Shown: piece by piece, positions 12,601 to 23,223 of the stretch
Position numbering within the stretch: the stretch's first letter is position 1
How the letters are laid out: every line of letters begins with the position of its first letter
Assembly: GCA_016508695.1 (NCBI GenBank)
Contig: VNKQ01000004.1
Span: 434,001 to 498,000 of the forward strand
Length of the DNA: 64,000 bases
Direction: 5' to 3'
DNA from: Hyphodiscus hymeniophilus
Lineage: Eukaryota; Ascomycota; Leotiomycetes; Helotiales; Hyphodiscaceae
The notes under the pieces: model-generated
Told to the model about the DNA's origin: nothing
The model's input: the letters and a program-made list of their open reading frames with translations, nothing else
Databases searched by the model: none
Program-made: the position numbers and the translations under genes

Positions 12601-14095
12601 TCAAAACCGTTTCCATTTCCAAAGTAATCCCCATCCTCCAAACACTGACGAAAGCCCCGTGAATATTATGAGGGGCCCGTATGTTGTTCCATATGCATAT
12701 CTCCCTATGGAGCTCATGCTTCCGGCTTTGAGCAGGGGAACGCCAGCAAGTCCGCCACTCACGTAGCCGATTCCCCTAGCCCCATTCAGAAGACCATATA
12801 TCATGCCCGTATCAATAGCTTCGTTGCTCTGAGCGGCTTCGCGTTCCATCTCGTTGATGACTCCTCCCCAGGTTGCGCTGTAGCCACCTGCAAAGAAGCC
12901 AAATGTGATAGAGAACAGCACTAGAAGCGGCATACTACCCCGCGATGTCAAACCCCAGAGCAGGAAAGCGGACAGTGCAGAACTGATGCCAGATATAGCA
13001 GTCACGGTCGTTGCCGAGAGAGAAAACCGTTTCTTGTCGCTCAAATACCCGAAGAAAGACGAAGAAACAATGCCGGGCAGGTTGAAAAGCGTGAGCAGAA
13101 GAGTAGCTGAAGTTTGAGATACCATAGTGACTTCGTGCGCATATTGGTTTAGGTAAGTTTGAGGAATGCCATATCCAGAGCTTTGAAGAATGATTGCAAT
13201 GCTGTAGATGTAGAAAGTTTGGTGTCCGAGAAACTTCCAGGGTATGTTCCGACTCCGATTCGTGCTCGAGGATACACTCGATGGGTGGGTCGGTATCAAG
13301 AAAATGGCTAGAACGCTAGTTGCAGCACCAACAGCAGTCCAAATTCTCAAGGCAGTGCGGAATCCATACCGATCAAGAAGGGCCCCAAACAAGAATGGAC
13401 ATGTAGATCCCACGATGTTCTTGCAGGATAGAACCACTCCGTATGCCACAGCTCGATTGCTGGTCTGAAACCATTCACCAAGAGATAATGTCGTTGGGCT
13501 GTAGATGAGGGCACAGCCAAAAGCTGCCATTACACCCTGTGTTACAACCAAATGCCAGACATTGGTGCTGAAAGAAGATAGGAAAAAACTAGCAGATGTA
13601 AGTACAGCACCACAGAGTGCTGCGGTCCGACGTCTACGGGCCCATCGTTTCGTGAACAGTGCGAATAGAAATGGCATCGAAAGATACATGACGCCGTTGG
13701 TAGTTGTTCCGACAACTAGATGACCCCGAAATTAGCTACCATAGAGGGTAGCAATACGGGAGGGGTATCCTTACTGCCAGTAATACTTCGACTTCCCTGC
13801 AACGTCCAGTTACCAGGCTCGGAATAGTATTCCTGTATAACACCATAACTCATGGCAAAGCCTGCACGTCTCAGTCAATCGTTTTGGAGATAAAAGAGAC
13901 TTCTAGCATACCCCATATTGGTAATTGCAATACTGCTGAGCCCAAAAGAACGCTTGCTCGTTTCCTATGCGATTCCCACTGCCTTGACTCGGCTTGGCCA
14001 AGGTTGGGCGCATCTTCTTCGGCCTCTGGGGGGTCTTGCTCGGTGATGTTTGGTGGCAGCCTGTCTCGAAGAGATATGGCATCGGTACTTGACAT
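12601..14095 (-). CDS. MFS transporter, monocarboxylate-transporter-like (MCT/MCH family)
   Basis: Twelve-helix membrane transporter. Exons 14095-13912, 13861-13775 and 13715-12601, with introns of 50 and 59 nt, give 461 residues. The start MSSTDAISLRDRLPPN gives a cytoplasmic tail of about 45 residues, usual for the family. The first splice joins VLQLPIWG to FAMSYGVIQEYY and the second joins GSRSITG to IVGTTTNGVMYLSMPFLFAL. Conserved family features visible are the extracellular SEPGNW-type segment after helix 1, GCALIYSPTTLSLGEWF, NRAVAYGVVLSCKNIVGSTC, the long central loop, and GYLSDKKRF before helix 8. Fungal members carry riboflavin, monocarboxylates or unknown compounds; the substrate cannot be told here. 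Confidence 0.9.
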
Positions 14096-15082
14096 CGCAT
14101 CTATCTCCCAATCCTGTCGCCCGAGGTTTCTGAGTAATCTCAACACGGAGATGGGTTTTGAGTCTCCAAACCTCCAGATACGAAGCGTCCTGTAAGAAAA
14201 AATGGTGGGGTCCCCAAGGCTTCCAACTTTCGAGTAATGTCTCTGAACAAAATGTAATGTGTAGATTGATAATGTGCAAGTGAATGTCGAAGTGAATGTC
14301 GAATCTCCCAAATGGCCAAAGACAATATTGCTGACAGAAGCACGCCGCCGGTTTGAATTCTCGTTTTATATGAAAAGAATGAAGAGATGGTGCTTACCTC
14401 GACCAGGTCCCGCGGGAAGACGTTGAAATATACGAGGGGGATACATTGAGTCAGAAGAGCGAGCGTCTTGACGATCTTCACCCCACCTGCCGAGAATCGG
14501 AGGGGCACCAAGTAGCGGATTTCCTGCACTGATTGGCGAGTCAAATGGTATGCACGTGATCTAAGCCATTGCTCTCCATCATCATATCTCTCGCGTGTAC
14601 AATATTATGCTTGATCTTGTGCATTTCTCAATGGCACCTGTTTTTTCCGTGCCCAACGACTTTCCACATAGCTTTTTTGAAGGCAAGTGGCACGCGTTTG
14701 TACTCTCAAAGTTCTGTTTTGACGTCGTACGGTACTCTTCAAATCCGAATGTACTTACCTACCTACCTTCATCATTATAGGTTCATTGGGCGTATCATTT
14801 TCATGACTGCTTGCCAACCATCGAATAATTACCAGAAATGATGAGGGGGCGGTATGTTCAAATTATGGATTTGAGAACCAAATTATGGAGCAAAAACCGA
14901 GAGCCAAAACCCTCGAATGGAGGCAAAGCTTCACCGAATTTATCACTTCGCTCGGTGTCAAGCCCCGAGCAGTAGCTTCACATCACGAGATGGAGCCTAA
15001 ACAACCACGAACTTGATGTCCACTTTGACGTGCTTATGAACGAATTCAGTGGGTGTGTAATTCGAGCATCTGGAGTGGATTC
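14096..15082. other. Intergenic region upstream of the MCT-like transporter
   Basis: About 1 kb holding the transporter promoter and the 3' flank of TRM44. Open frames at 14140-14544 (-) and 14569-14841 (+) have no recognisable content. Confidence 0.5.
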
Positions 15083-16621
15083 TTAATGGCCTCTAGTAGC
15101 GCCTTTCACCAGCTTCAGGGCATTTTCTTCCCATCCTGCAGCTCCGCCATGTGCATTCACGACATCTATCATGTTGACGTCTGCGAAGGATATTTCTCGA
15201 CGTCTTCCTATCAAAGCGGTGTTCCGAGTACTCGGTATTCTTAGCATCTCCTTCTCAACCTCCCAGCCACAATCACTGGCAATTGCCGAAACCCACGAAA
15301 CTAGTGACGAAAAGGCCGAGGTTGACGACGAAGAACCCTTGGGAGCAGCAGCCCGGAAGCGTGCGCCGCTGAGTGCATGACTGCAACATGGAATCATCAT
15401 GAAAGGTGACTCGGATAGGTTTGCGAGAATGGGTGTCCAAGGCGTGAGCTCGTCAGCATGATTCGAGATGATAAAGGTTCCTTTCGGGAAAATGCCATTG
15501 TGTATTCTGTGAGTAGAATTCGCAGTGTTTGACTCGTCCGATTCGGCTTTGACGTCTTTGATTGCTTCAGCAATACCAGGAATTAAGGACAGGCCGCCTG
15601 CTAATGCGTCAGAATCGGCTCCCTCACTCTCTTCTGTTTGTAATATAGCCGGAATTAAAACCAATTCTTTCAAGCTATCTCGTGCCTTCGGACTGTGCAT
15701 AGACCAAGATTTCCTTCTGCGCGCATCGAAACCCCAGCCAGCATAGCCTTCCTCGATCAAAATGTGGACAAGCAGTCCATTACCACACCCAATATCGATA
15801 AAGCCAGGAAATTCTTTATCCTTATACATTTCACGCCATAGTTCAATCAAGAATGCGGCTATTCCAAGATCTTCAAAAACATGTTTGCCAGGATCAGTGG
15901 TTTCGGCCCAGTTTTGGCATAGCAATTTGGCATACTTGGTCTTGAGCCGGGAGTATGTATTCTGAACAGTGGCTTGTGGTAGGATGACATCGTGATTGAC
16001 TCGCTTGACATATCCAGATGCTAGTCCTTGGCCATGTTTGTACAAAACTGCCAGTAGATGTTGAGCTGTCCGTTCGAGCTTAATGGTTCGTGGCTCAGAA
16101 TCGAAAAAGGAATAGTGTATTGAAACGCTGCCCCCTTTGGATTCAGGGTCGTAGGTATGAAGAAACCCAATGCCACGAACAGCAGGATGGTAGAAAGGTG
16201 ATTCGGTAGGTGAGGATATATGAGGTCGATAGCTAACGAGTGAACGAGTTTCTCCCGAGTCCACTACTTGTTCATAAAAGAGACAGGTTTGATCTAAAGG
16301 TTGATCCACCACAATATTTCTGGGAATCATGGTTCGTACCATGACGGTTTTGAGATTGTAATCCATGAAGTGCGTAATTTGGGGAGGTATCTCCGACTGA
16401 CCGGAAACAGTCCCCGTGAATGGGCACTCCAGTGATATATCTGCACGGAACAAATGGTTTGAATTAATGTTTGGGTTTCGAATGAGATTTAACATAACTT
16501 CGCGGAATATTTCTGGGGGAAATGTACAGTCGTGTCGAAACAGGGGTGTCCAGCTGTCATTTGAAATCTCCTCGAGGACCGCAGGGGCGTCTGTTGAATA
16601 TGGCTCGAGTTTGGACAGCAT
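15083..16621 (-). CDS. TRM44: tRNA(Ser) U44 2'-O-methyltransferase
   Basis: SAM-dependent enzyme methylating the 2'-OH of uridine 44 in the variable loop of cytosolic tRNA(Ser). A single exon from the ATG at 16621 (MLSKLEPYSTDAP) encodes 512 residues; the frame is open further upstream but that part looks like leader. The SAM-binding motif I is clear at about residues 271-279 (FIDIGCGNGLLVHIL), followed by WGFDARRRKSW, another conserved block of this family. Other family blocks are KTVMVRTMIPRN, RLKTKYAKLLCQNWAETTDP and HADELTPWTPILA. The C-terminal MMIPCCSHALSG also matches. It is divergent from eL24 across 475 bp. Confidence 0.92.
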   Translation of the reverse strand: MLSKLEPYSTDAPAVLEEISNDSWTPLFRHDCTFPPEIFREVMLNLIRNPNINSNHLFRADISLECPFTGTVSGQSEIPPQITHFMDYNLKTVMVRTMIPRNIVVDQPLDQTCLFYEQVVDSGETRSLVSYRPHISSPTESPFYHPAVRGIGFLHTYDPESKGGSVSIHYSFFDSEPRTIKLERTAQHLLAVLYKHGQGLASGYVKRVNHDVILPQATVQNTYSRLKTKYAKLLCQNWAETTDPGKHVFEDLGIAAFLIELWREMYKDKEFPGFIDIGCGNGLLVHILIEEGYAGWGFDARRRKSWSMHSPKARDSLKELVLIPAILQTEESEGADSDALAGGLSLIPGIAEAIKDVKAESDESNTANSTHRIHNGIFPKGTFIISNHADELTPWTPILANLSESPFMMIPCCSHALSGARFRAAAPKGSSSSTSAFSSLVSWVSAIASDCGWEVEKEMLRIPSTRNTALIGRRREISFADVNMIDVVNAHGGAAGWEENALKLVKGATRGH

Positions 16622-17096
16622 TTTAGTGTAATTTTTCGACTGTATAGTACTGGATCTTCGGGTTTGATTAGGAGAGACTGAATACCGATGGTGATTCAAA
16701 ATGTAGGACGAGAGCCTTGTGTTGGTCACGTGAAGGGTCTTCTTTCCCCTGAATACTGTGGGAGTTCTGGTAGTGCAAATTGCAACACCGATCAGGTTCA
16801 GACTGAAGCTTGTACAGGTCCATGGATTTCCATTACATTTCGATCGCAAACTCATCTCTTCGCAGGCGTGGAGATGATTCGACGAATGAGGCTCAACTGG
16901 GCAGGCTTAAGCAGCTAGAGCAGGCAGATCCTTAGCGCGACCACACATCCCGTAAGCGAGATTTTAGCCCACATTCTCATTTTGGACTTCTCTTTTGTGA
17001 CGAGATCAACGACAACAACTTCTACCCACATAACGACCTGGGTAGCTTTCGAATCGACAATCAACTCAGTCGGCGGATATCTACGCAGCAGCCAAT
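16622..17096. promoter_or_regulatory. Divergent TRM44 / eL24 promoter region
   Basis: A 475-bp spacer between the two start codons must contain both promoters, pairing a tRNA-modification gene with a ribosomal protein gene. I did not find a decisive TATA box. Confidence 0.5.
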
Positions 17097-17772
17097 ATGC
17101 GTACCTACGACGATACCTTCTCCGGCGAGAAGATCTACCCTGGAAAGGTACGATAATCCGAATCCTGCGACGACGAAGTGGCGAACGATTGGAATGGGAA
17201 ACGCATCGAAATGAGGGTTGATGACGGATGAAATCGAAATGCTGATTGTTTGGTGTACAGGGCAAGCTCTACGTCCGTGGTGATAGCAAGATCTTCCGAT
17301 TCCAGAACGGAAAGACCGAATCCCTCTTCCTTCAACGCAAGAACCCCCGTCGCATTGCCTGGACCGTCCTTTTCCGAAGACAACACAAGAAGGGTATCTC
17401 TGAGGTATGGCAATTTCCAGATCTTGGAAGGCCTGATAGGTTAAATAAAGTGATGGCCTCGATACTGACAAGTGCGCTCAACAGGAAGTTGCCAAGAAGC
17501 GATCTCGCCGCACGGTCAAGTCTCAACGTGCTATTGTCGGTGCCTCTCTCGATGTGATCAAGGAGCGACGAACCCAACGACCTGAAGCCCGTACTGCTGC
17601 TCGCGCTGCTGCTATCAAGGAGGGAAAGGAGAAGCGTGCCGCTGCACAGAGCGCAAAGAAGGCTGAGAAGGCGAAGAGTGCTGCTGGGGCCGCGAAGGGA
17701 AATGTTGGAAGAATTGTAGGAAAGCAGGGAGCCAAGGGTGCGCCAAAGAAGGTCCAAGCTACGAGCCGTTAA
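17097..17772 (+). CDS. RPL24: 60S ribosomal protein eL24
   Basis: Component of the large cytosolic ribosomal subunit, near the bridge to the 40S. Exons 17097-17147, 17261-17404 and 17485-17772, with introns of 113 and 80 nt, give 160 residues. The N-terminal half is the conserved zinc-finger-like fold MRTYDDTFSGEKIYPGKGKL, then YVRGDSKIFRFQNGKTESLF and LQRKNPRRIAWTVLFRRQHK. The C-terminal half (VAKKRSRRTVKSQRAIVGAS, then Lys/Arg/Ala rich) is the extended tail. Codon choice is strongly C-ending, as expected for a highly expressed gene. A very early first intron after 17 codons is typical of ribosomal protein genes. Confidence 0.97.
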
Positions 17773-19246
17773 AGGGATGGATGGACTTTTGCTTCGGGGT
17801 TTCTTCTGGTTTGGGTCATGCATGGATGAGCACATGGGCTTTGCGGTTTCGTGAATGATAGCTATTCAATGAAAGACCGATACCTACATCTGGAGTGCAC
17901 ACCGCGTATGAGGTTACGTTGAGATCCGGCTTTTCTTTTCTCAAGGCACGGTAATGGACGGGCATCTGCAAATTGCTATCTGTTAGTATTCTACAAGCAT
18001 GTCGAAACCTTCCGTCTCTCATCCCCTTCTCCAGATCCTATCGTCAGTCAAGTGGCTCCAAGCGAGAAGCAAGATTGCTCTTGTTTGCGGGCAACCTTCG
18101 CTTTCTACCTGCTGCTGATATCCGTTGCGCGCGAACCCAATAAGCATGACATTAATTGTGGATTTACGTGATTTGGCAGATATCATTTGTGACCCAGGCT
18201 AAAGCGAGTACTGTCATGTTTAAATCGTCACCATTCTGGAGATTCCGGATTTTTGGACGAATGCTAAACATTTGGGAAGGACAAGCCTTTCTCTGGGAGC
18301 GCATTTTTGACTTCTTTAAGAGTCAGCCTTCTCTTTCTTTCAAGTAGCAGGAATCGAAAAACTCGTATCCTCGCCATAGCTAGATACTAGCCATCTTCGA
18401 GACAACCAAATTCTTTGATTACACTGCAACTTTCGTGCTGACAAACTTTCCTTCGGAATGTATCAGGAGTAAAAAACATGTCGACTTCTCAGCGCTGCTC
18501 ATCGACGACCTTCACCTCACAATCAGATCGAGTATCTAGTTTCTGTGATGTTAAGGGGCAAAGCCATTGCTATAAGATACGATATCAATGTCAATGCTTA
18601 GGTCGTGATGAAATACGGGAAGGTCAATTTCCCAAAAGAATCAGTTTTAGACATACTAGCTAGAGTCCGGGCTGGAATCTAAAACACAGTTGCTGGCGGA
18701 TAACCGAATACTCTTAGCATGAAAATCTGTGAAGGTGTGAAGAGCTGCTTGAAGTTAAGAAATCTGACTGGGTCGTTGAGGTGGAGGAGCAATGAAGGCT
18801 TGTATGTCGATTTCAGGGTCCTTCGATACTGTAAAGGGGAGATAATGAAACGAATTAAATTTGAAACCAAGAACACTCTAATCGAACTAGGCTGTTTGAA
18901 AGTAAACTCTATCGTTCTAGATCTGGTCTCATAACAACGAAATATAATACATGCTCAATGTAGGTGCTCTCTCAAATTCTTGCATACTTTGTATAGTTGA
19001 GACGATGGGAACACTAGCATTGTTTCAAGGTTGCGTCCAAATGCAGTTGACTCTATGTCCGATCTCCCTCCTCGTAAATTGATCATGCTCTTTTGCATTA
19101 AGGTATCCAATGATGTAATGTCCCGATATCTTGCCTTCGGTATTCGACGGTCCAACTGTGGAATCCACCGCCTGGTTCCAAAGACCCACACCTCAAGTCT
19201 AAAGGTCGTATATATCTAAATAAGAACATTCTACTTCAACAATCAA
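17773..19246. other. Intergenic region between eL24 and the tRNA locus
   Basis: About 1.5 kb without a supportable gene; the frames at 18478-18663 and 18719-18934 are short and unrecognised. Confidence 0.5.
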
Positions 19247-19392
19247 TCCGTACTGGTGTACCGGTAACATTTCTGCCTCTCAACCTCGTAAAGAGCGTTA
19301 GTTCGCAGGAGCACAGGTTCGTACTCTAACAGATGATATACATGTCTTCTAGTTCTAACAACTCCCTTAGGGTTCGACTCCCTGGTACGGAA
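19247..19392 (+). tRNA. tRNA-Glu(CTC) with intron, interrupted in the T-stem
   Basis: The acceptor strands TCCGTAC (19247-19253) and GTACGGA (19385-19391) pair perfectly. The D-arm has stem GTGT/ACAT around ACCGGTA, with an A-box-like TGGTGTACCGG. The anticodon stem TCTGC (19272-19276) pairs with GCAGG (19305-19309) around loop CTCTCAA, anticodon CTC. Between loop and stem lies a 21-nt candidate intron (19284-19304) at the canonical position; it contains GAG, able to pair with the anticodon. The T-arm is then interrupted: CAGG (19314-19317) is followed by 54 extra nt (19318-19371) before GTTCGACTCCCTG. Removing them restores a perfect stem CAGGG/CCCTG around TTCGACT. Identity as tRNA-Glu derived is strong; whether it works is doubtful. 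The discriminator would be A at 19392. Confidence 0.7.
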
Positions 19393-19409
19393 TGTTCATT
19401 CTACAATTC

Positions 19410-19414
19410 TTTTT
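19410..19414 (+). terminator. RNA polymerase III T-run after the tRNA locus
   Basis: Five consecutive T residues 18 nt after the tRNA 3' end, as expected for a pol III terminator. Confidence 0.5.
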
Positions 19415-19832
19415 GCCATTGTGTTCAAGGTTTAGTATTTTAAGCGAAGCAGAAGTTGGCGGGACTCACCTTTTTTAGTGCCAGGTTTTCTTTGTGGTTG
19501 AGACTCGCTTAAATTTAGGGGGCTGTTGGTGGAATGATTCAATCAGTGGACTTTCTTGAAAACAGAATCATATAATTTCCCTACACGCAACAGAAGCTTT
19601 GACTTTGTTTTTAAATAATTTCAAGAAAGATAGTAATCATAGTCTTTTGCATGTAGCCGTTGGTGAATTCAAAACAGGTGTTGGGGATGTTCAATTATCG
19701 ATTATTTGATTAACAAACACTGCTAGAGGAGGCTGTGGCAAAATTGACGTCTCGAAATGGAAGACGTTAAGTGACTTATCAGCAGAATAAGTAAATTCAA
19801 CATCATGCCGCTTGCTTCAAAAGGGTATTAAG
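19415..19832. other. Intergenic region downstream of the tRNA locus
   Basis: AT-rich stretch to the stop of the IVY1-like gene. Nothing recognised. Confidence 0.4.
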
Positions 19833-21199
19833 CTATTCAGACACCACGCCATCATCCGTGACACTCCATCTCCTTTCTCTTCCTCTCTCATGATCTGCAA
19901 TTACAACGGTCTCTCCACTGCTCCTACTTTCTTGATCTATACTCGCTCTTATCATCGTCCGCGTTGAATCCCCATCCTGACTCTCAATTGGAACTGAGAG
20001 TGGCCCGGGATCCTTGACTCTCTCTGCTGGTGATGGAGAAAATGGTCGAGCTCCACGCGGTCTGTTTAAAACGGCGGAGCCACCCATTCCAGTTCCCCCT
20101 TCGGAGAAGATACTTACACTATCTGTATCGCGTCCAGATACTGCACCAGCGAGACTCTGATATCTTTCACCATCGACCAACAAAGAGTCCGTCCTTCCAT
20201 GATTCTGTCGTCCTGATAACATCGAACCCGCTCCTCCAATCGCTGTCGCCGTGCCATCATGAGCATGAGCGCTGTCCGCGAGAATGCTCTTCTGCGGCAA
20301 AATACTGAAGATCTGGCCATCATGACTTGTATCACCCGTGCCTTCGTTTGAGAACAAATCTCTGCCTTTCTCCAACAAATCATCCAATCCACCTCCACTC
20401 CAACCCTTTCTTGCCAGAGCCTCGAATATGTCTACCTCCGCCCTCACCAACCCCGCACTTGCTTCCACAATCCCTTTACTCATCTCTTGACTATCTCGTA
20501 GAAGTCCCCTCTTATAACTCCCCTGCAGTGAAGTCAAACCATCCAGCTTTCCTGTCAACTGCACCAGATGCTCTCTGAACCTCCCTACATCCCTCTTTCG
20601 CTGTTTGTAAACCTTCATACCCTCCTTCTCCATCCTTCTAATCTCCTTCGATAGCGTTTTACTCTCACTTTGGAAAGACGCCTCTTCTTCTTCCAACCTC
20701 CTTGTCCAGCTATCAACCTCATGCAAGAGCGGCACCTCAAAGGATCGATACACAACCTCCGACAGAATCTGCTGATGGTTCGCAATCAACTGATGCACCC
20801 CACTCGCAGCCATCAAGCTATCTGCCGTACAACTTCCCTTCGCTGTGAAACTGTTTGATAGCGATCCGCCTGGGGCTCAAGGCCCTCCGAGCGTGCCTCT
20901 TTCAGGCGCGCGCATGCTTCCAAAGCGCTTCCGAATGCGGATGCTGAAGTCGAGAGAGATGCGAGCGCGGTGCGGTATGCCTTCGCTGTGGATAGGAGAT
21001 CACTGTACGCAGTTTGGGAGGCTTCGAGGTCGGATTTCGTGAGAATGGAGTGGTAGGGAACTGGAGTTGGCGGGAGAGGAAGGTTGAAAGTCGATCCCAG
21101 GGGAAGGGTGGTCGAAGCTAGGGAGTAGGTTGGTGAGGAGGGAACAGGAGGAAGTTTGCTGGGTGTTGGTGAAGGTGGGCGAGGGTGGTCGGTGGACAT
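19833..21199 (-). CDS. IVY1: IVY1-like phospholipid-binding protein, frame broken once
   Basis: Resembles fungal Ivy1, a vacuole/endosome-associated I-BAR-like protein that binds phospholipids and Ypt7/Vps33 in yeast. No intron is visible. The first frame starts at the ATG at 21199 (MSTDHPRPPSPTPSKLPPVP) and carries the helical block SDLEASQTAYSDLLSTAKAY through ARLKEARSEGLEPQ. The protein then continues in another frame with GGSLSNSFTAKGSCTADSLM and ASGVHQLIANHQQILSEVVY, RSFEVPLLHEVDSWTRRLEE, then a Ser/Gly-rich tail. The switch lies around 20868-20877, where the plus strand has GGGG; one more base in that run would restore a single frame of about 455 residues, close to yeast Ivy1. I see no splice sites that could do this. 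Either assembly error or real mutation. Confidence 0.75.
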
Positions 21200-21600
21200 G
21201 TTGTTTGTTTACTCTCGGTGGATGAGGTGGTGTCAGGTATTTTGAGGTTGGTATGGAGTCAATCGACGAAGGAAGTTATCCAGATGAAGCCAACAACGCA
21301 CCGAATAGGGCTTGGGGAAGAAAGAGAGTGTCTGACAGATGTCCTTGAAGCCTGTTCCTTCATTAGATTTGCGCGTGATTCCTAGAATTCAAGATGGGCA
21401 CTGACCCTTGCTAAATCGATAAGGAGCCAGCGCTAAGATAAGGCAGGTGTCGGTATTTTGAGGAGCGACAACATCTCACTACTTGCTCTCGCTCATCGTG
21501 TATACATTTTCTACTTACATCCCTTTCTTTCAGTCTCTTGACGTCCAGGACAGCTGGCTTTTCATCTCAGCGACTCCCTTTTTGAAATTTCCCAGCAATC
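21200..21600. promoter_or_regulatory. Divergent IVY1 / thioesterase promoter region
   Basis: A 401-bp spacer between start codons of the IVY1-like gene (-) and the thioesterase gene (+). Pyrimidine-rich just before the thioesterase ATG. No specific site identified. Confidence 0.4.
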
Positions 21601-22510
21601 ATGCCTCCTCAACCCTCCGCCCTCAGCATCCCCGCCGTTAAGAAGCATACGGCAACTGTCATTATGGCTCACGGTCTTGGAGACAGCGGCGCAGGTTGGG
21701 TTTCGTTGGCAGAGAACTGGCGACGAAGGTCAAAGTTTGATGAGGTCAAGTTTATATTTCCGAACGCACCTTCAATTCCAATCTCTGTTGTAAATACCCC
21801 TTCTCCCCTCATGATAATATAGGCTAACACCTCCAGAACTTTGGCATGCAAATGCCAGGCTGGTATGATATTGTAAGACCTCGCACAGCAGCCGTCCGTT
21901 CACATATCATTGCCCTTCTTTACTCTTTCAATCCCCACATAGCTGACCCACTCCCAGACCAACTTCAATGATATCCAAGCTGGTCAAGATGAGCCCGGCA
22001 TTCTGAAGTCTCAGACGTATTTCCACGGCCTCATTAAATCCGAAGTCGACTCCGGCATCCCTTCCAATCGTATCGTAATAGGTGGCTTCTCCCAAGGCGG
22101 AGCAATGTCGATCTTTTCCGGCATCACAGCGCCCCAAAAGCTCGGCGGTATCTTTGGCTTGAGCAGTTATCTGCTGTTACATAATAAAGTGAAGGAGTTT
22201 GTGGGCGCGGAAAATGTGAACAAGGATACAAAGATCTTCATGGGGCACGGCACTGAGGATCCGTTGATTAAACCACAGTGGGGAAGAATGACAGCTGAGA
22301 TCCTGAAGAAGGAGGGGTGGAGTGTTGAGTTGAAGATGTACCCGTACGTTATCCCTGGATCCTGGAAGAGGTTCTATCATCACAGCGAGCTACTAGTGCT
22401 AACTTGCACTCAGGGGACTTGAGCACAGCGCCGACCCGGATGAGATCGACGACGTAGAGAAGTTTCTCGATGAGACGATACCGCCCCTGGGCGATAAACC
22501 TACTTTGTGA
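21601..22510 (+). CDS. Acyl-protein thioesterase 1 (protein depalmitoylase)
   Basis: Serine hydrolase that removes palmitate from cysteines of membrane proteins, also active on lysophospholipids. Exons 21601-21789, 21837-21872, 21958-22343 and 22414-22510 (introns 47, 85, 70 nt) give 235 residues, the usual size. Alpha/beta-hydrolase fold with oxyanion-side HGLGDSG near residue 25, NFGMQMPGWYDI after the first splice, nucleophile Ser120 in GGFSQGGAM, Asp176 in GHGTEDPLI and His208 in GLEHSAD. The last intron falls between TyrPro and Gly205. The stop is TGA at 22508-22510, followed directly by CAATCA, and the frame remains open afterwards (see the next entry). No signal peptide; cytosolic. Confidence 0.95.
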
Positions 22511-22744
22511 CAATCAGAGAAGGTACACGGGGTAGCCGAGCTAAATCAGTCAGGCTTGGAGGGTGTAATTTCAGAGGACGTCGATCCAGAGAAACCACAA
22601 GTCCATGGCCCGGAGGATTTGAACTCATTGGTCATGTTTCTATGCGTCGTGGTCTTGATCGTGGTTGGTTTGGCGTGGGTGACAGTCAGAACGAAGACAG
22701 ACAAAATGAAATTGAAGAAGGAGATGAAGAGGCGTCAGAGTTGA
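22511..22744 (+). CDS. Candidate readthrough extension of the thioesterase with membrane anchor
   Basis: In the frame of the thioesterase, directly after its TGA, 77 sense codons follow up to TGA at 22742-22744. The encoded tail has an acidic, Gln/Pro-containing linker (GVISEDVDPEKPQVHGPEDL), one strongly hydrophobic stretch (NSLVMFLCVVVLIVVGLAWV, near nt 22622-22681) and a basic end (KMKLKKEMKRRQS). Hydrophobic helix plus basic residues is what a single-pass anchor looks like. The only ATG is at 22634, inside the hydrophobic stretch, so an independent gene is unlikely. TGA followed by CAATCA fits the CARYYA readthrough context. I infer a minor, membrane-tethered isoform; chance open frame or a lost sense codon remain possible. 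Confidence 0.5.
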   Translation, partial: QSEKVHGVAELNQSGLEGVISEDVDPEKPQVHGPEDLNSLVMFLCVVVLIVVGLAWVTVRTKTDKMKLKKEMKRRQS

Positions 22745-23223
22745 CTTCCCTTAGAACTTACTTGACAGATGTCCCGAATCAAACCCTTGAAGAGATAATG
22801 TGTGTTTGTATCTTGATGTCTCACAACATGGTCAGCCGAGTCAGGAGCATCAAAGAGGACATCTCGATTTGAGGTCCGCGCTTTAAAACTCCGCCAATTG
22901 ATATACTATCCAAGTGATTTGAGGGCGCGAAGCGATTCGGTAGAATTTCATTCATAGAGGATTCTCGGAGGCCAAATCATCAAGTCTTTCGCAGAGCTTA
23001 GGATACCAGAGCCAAGGACTGCTGTATTGGTAAAACTTGTATCTGTCTTAAACTTGTATCTGTCTTCAAATAGTCTCTGTAGTACAAGTTGGGGTTTCAT
23101 GACCATTGATCTTTTTCACACAATGCTGAAAAAGCCACAGTGCCTCTTCTTCTTCCAACTCTGATCACTCTCCGGGTATAGCCAATCCTTATACCAAACA
23201 TTGCCAGGCTCAACGTCGTCCTC
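22745..23223. other. Convergent 3' intergenic region
   Basis: 3' flanks of the thioesterase (+) and nucleoporin (-) genes. A short direct repeat of AACTTGTATCTGTCTT occurs near 23033-23065. No gene seen. Confidence 0.4.

Noticed and set aside
14140..14544. 134-residue minus-strand frame upstream of the MCT-like transporter
   Set aside because: Overlaps the transporter's leader in other frames, has no recognisable domain and offers no useful splice to MSSTDAISLR.
17148..17260. Possible snoRNA in eL24 intron 1 (TTGATGA ... CTGA)
   Set aside because: The C-box-like and D-box-like words are only about 20 nt apart, too close for a box C/D snoRNA, and no terminal stem is visible.
22507..22872. 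122-residue frame overlapping the thioesterase tail in another phase
   Set aside because: Arg/Gly-rich shadow of the tail sequence; the phase continuing the thioesterase reads far more like protein.
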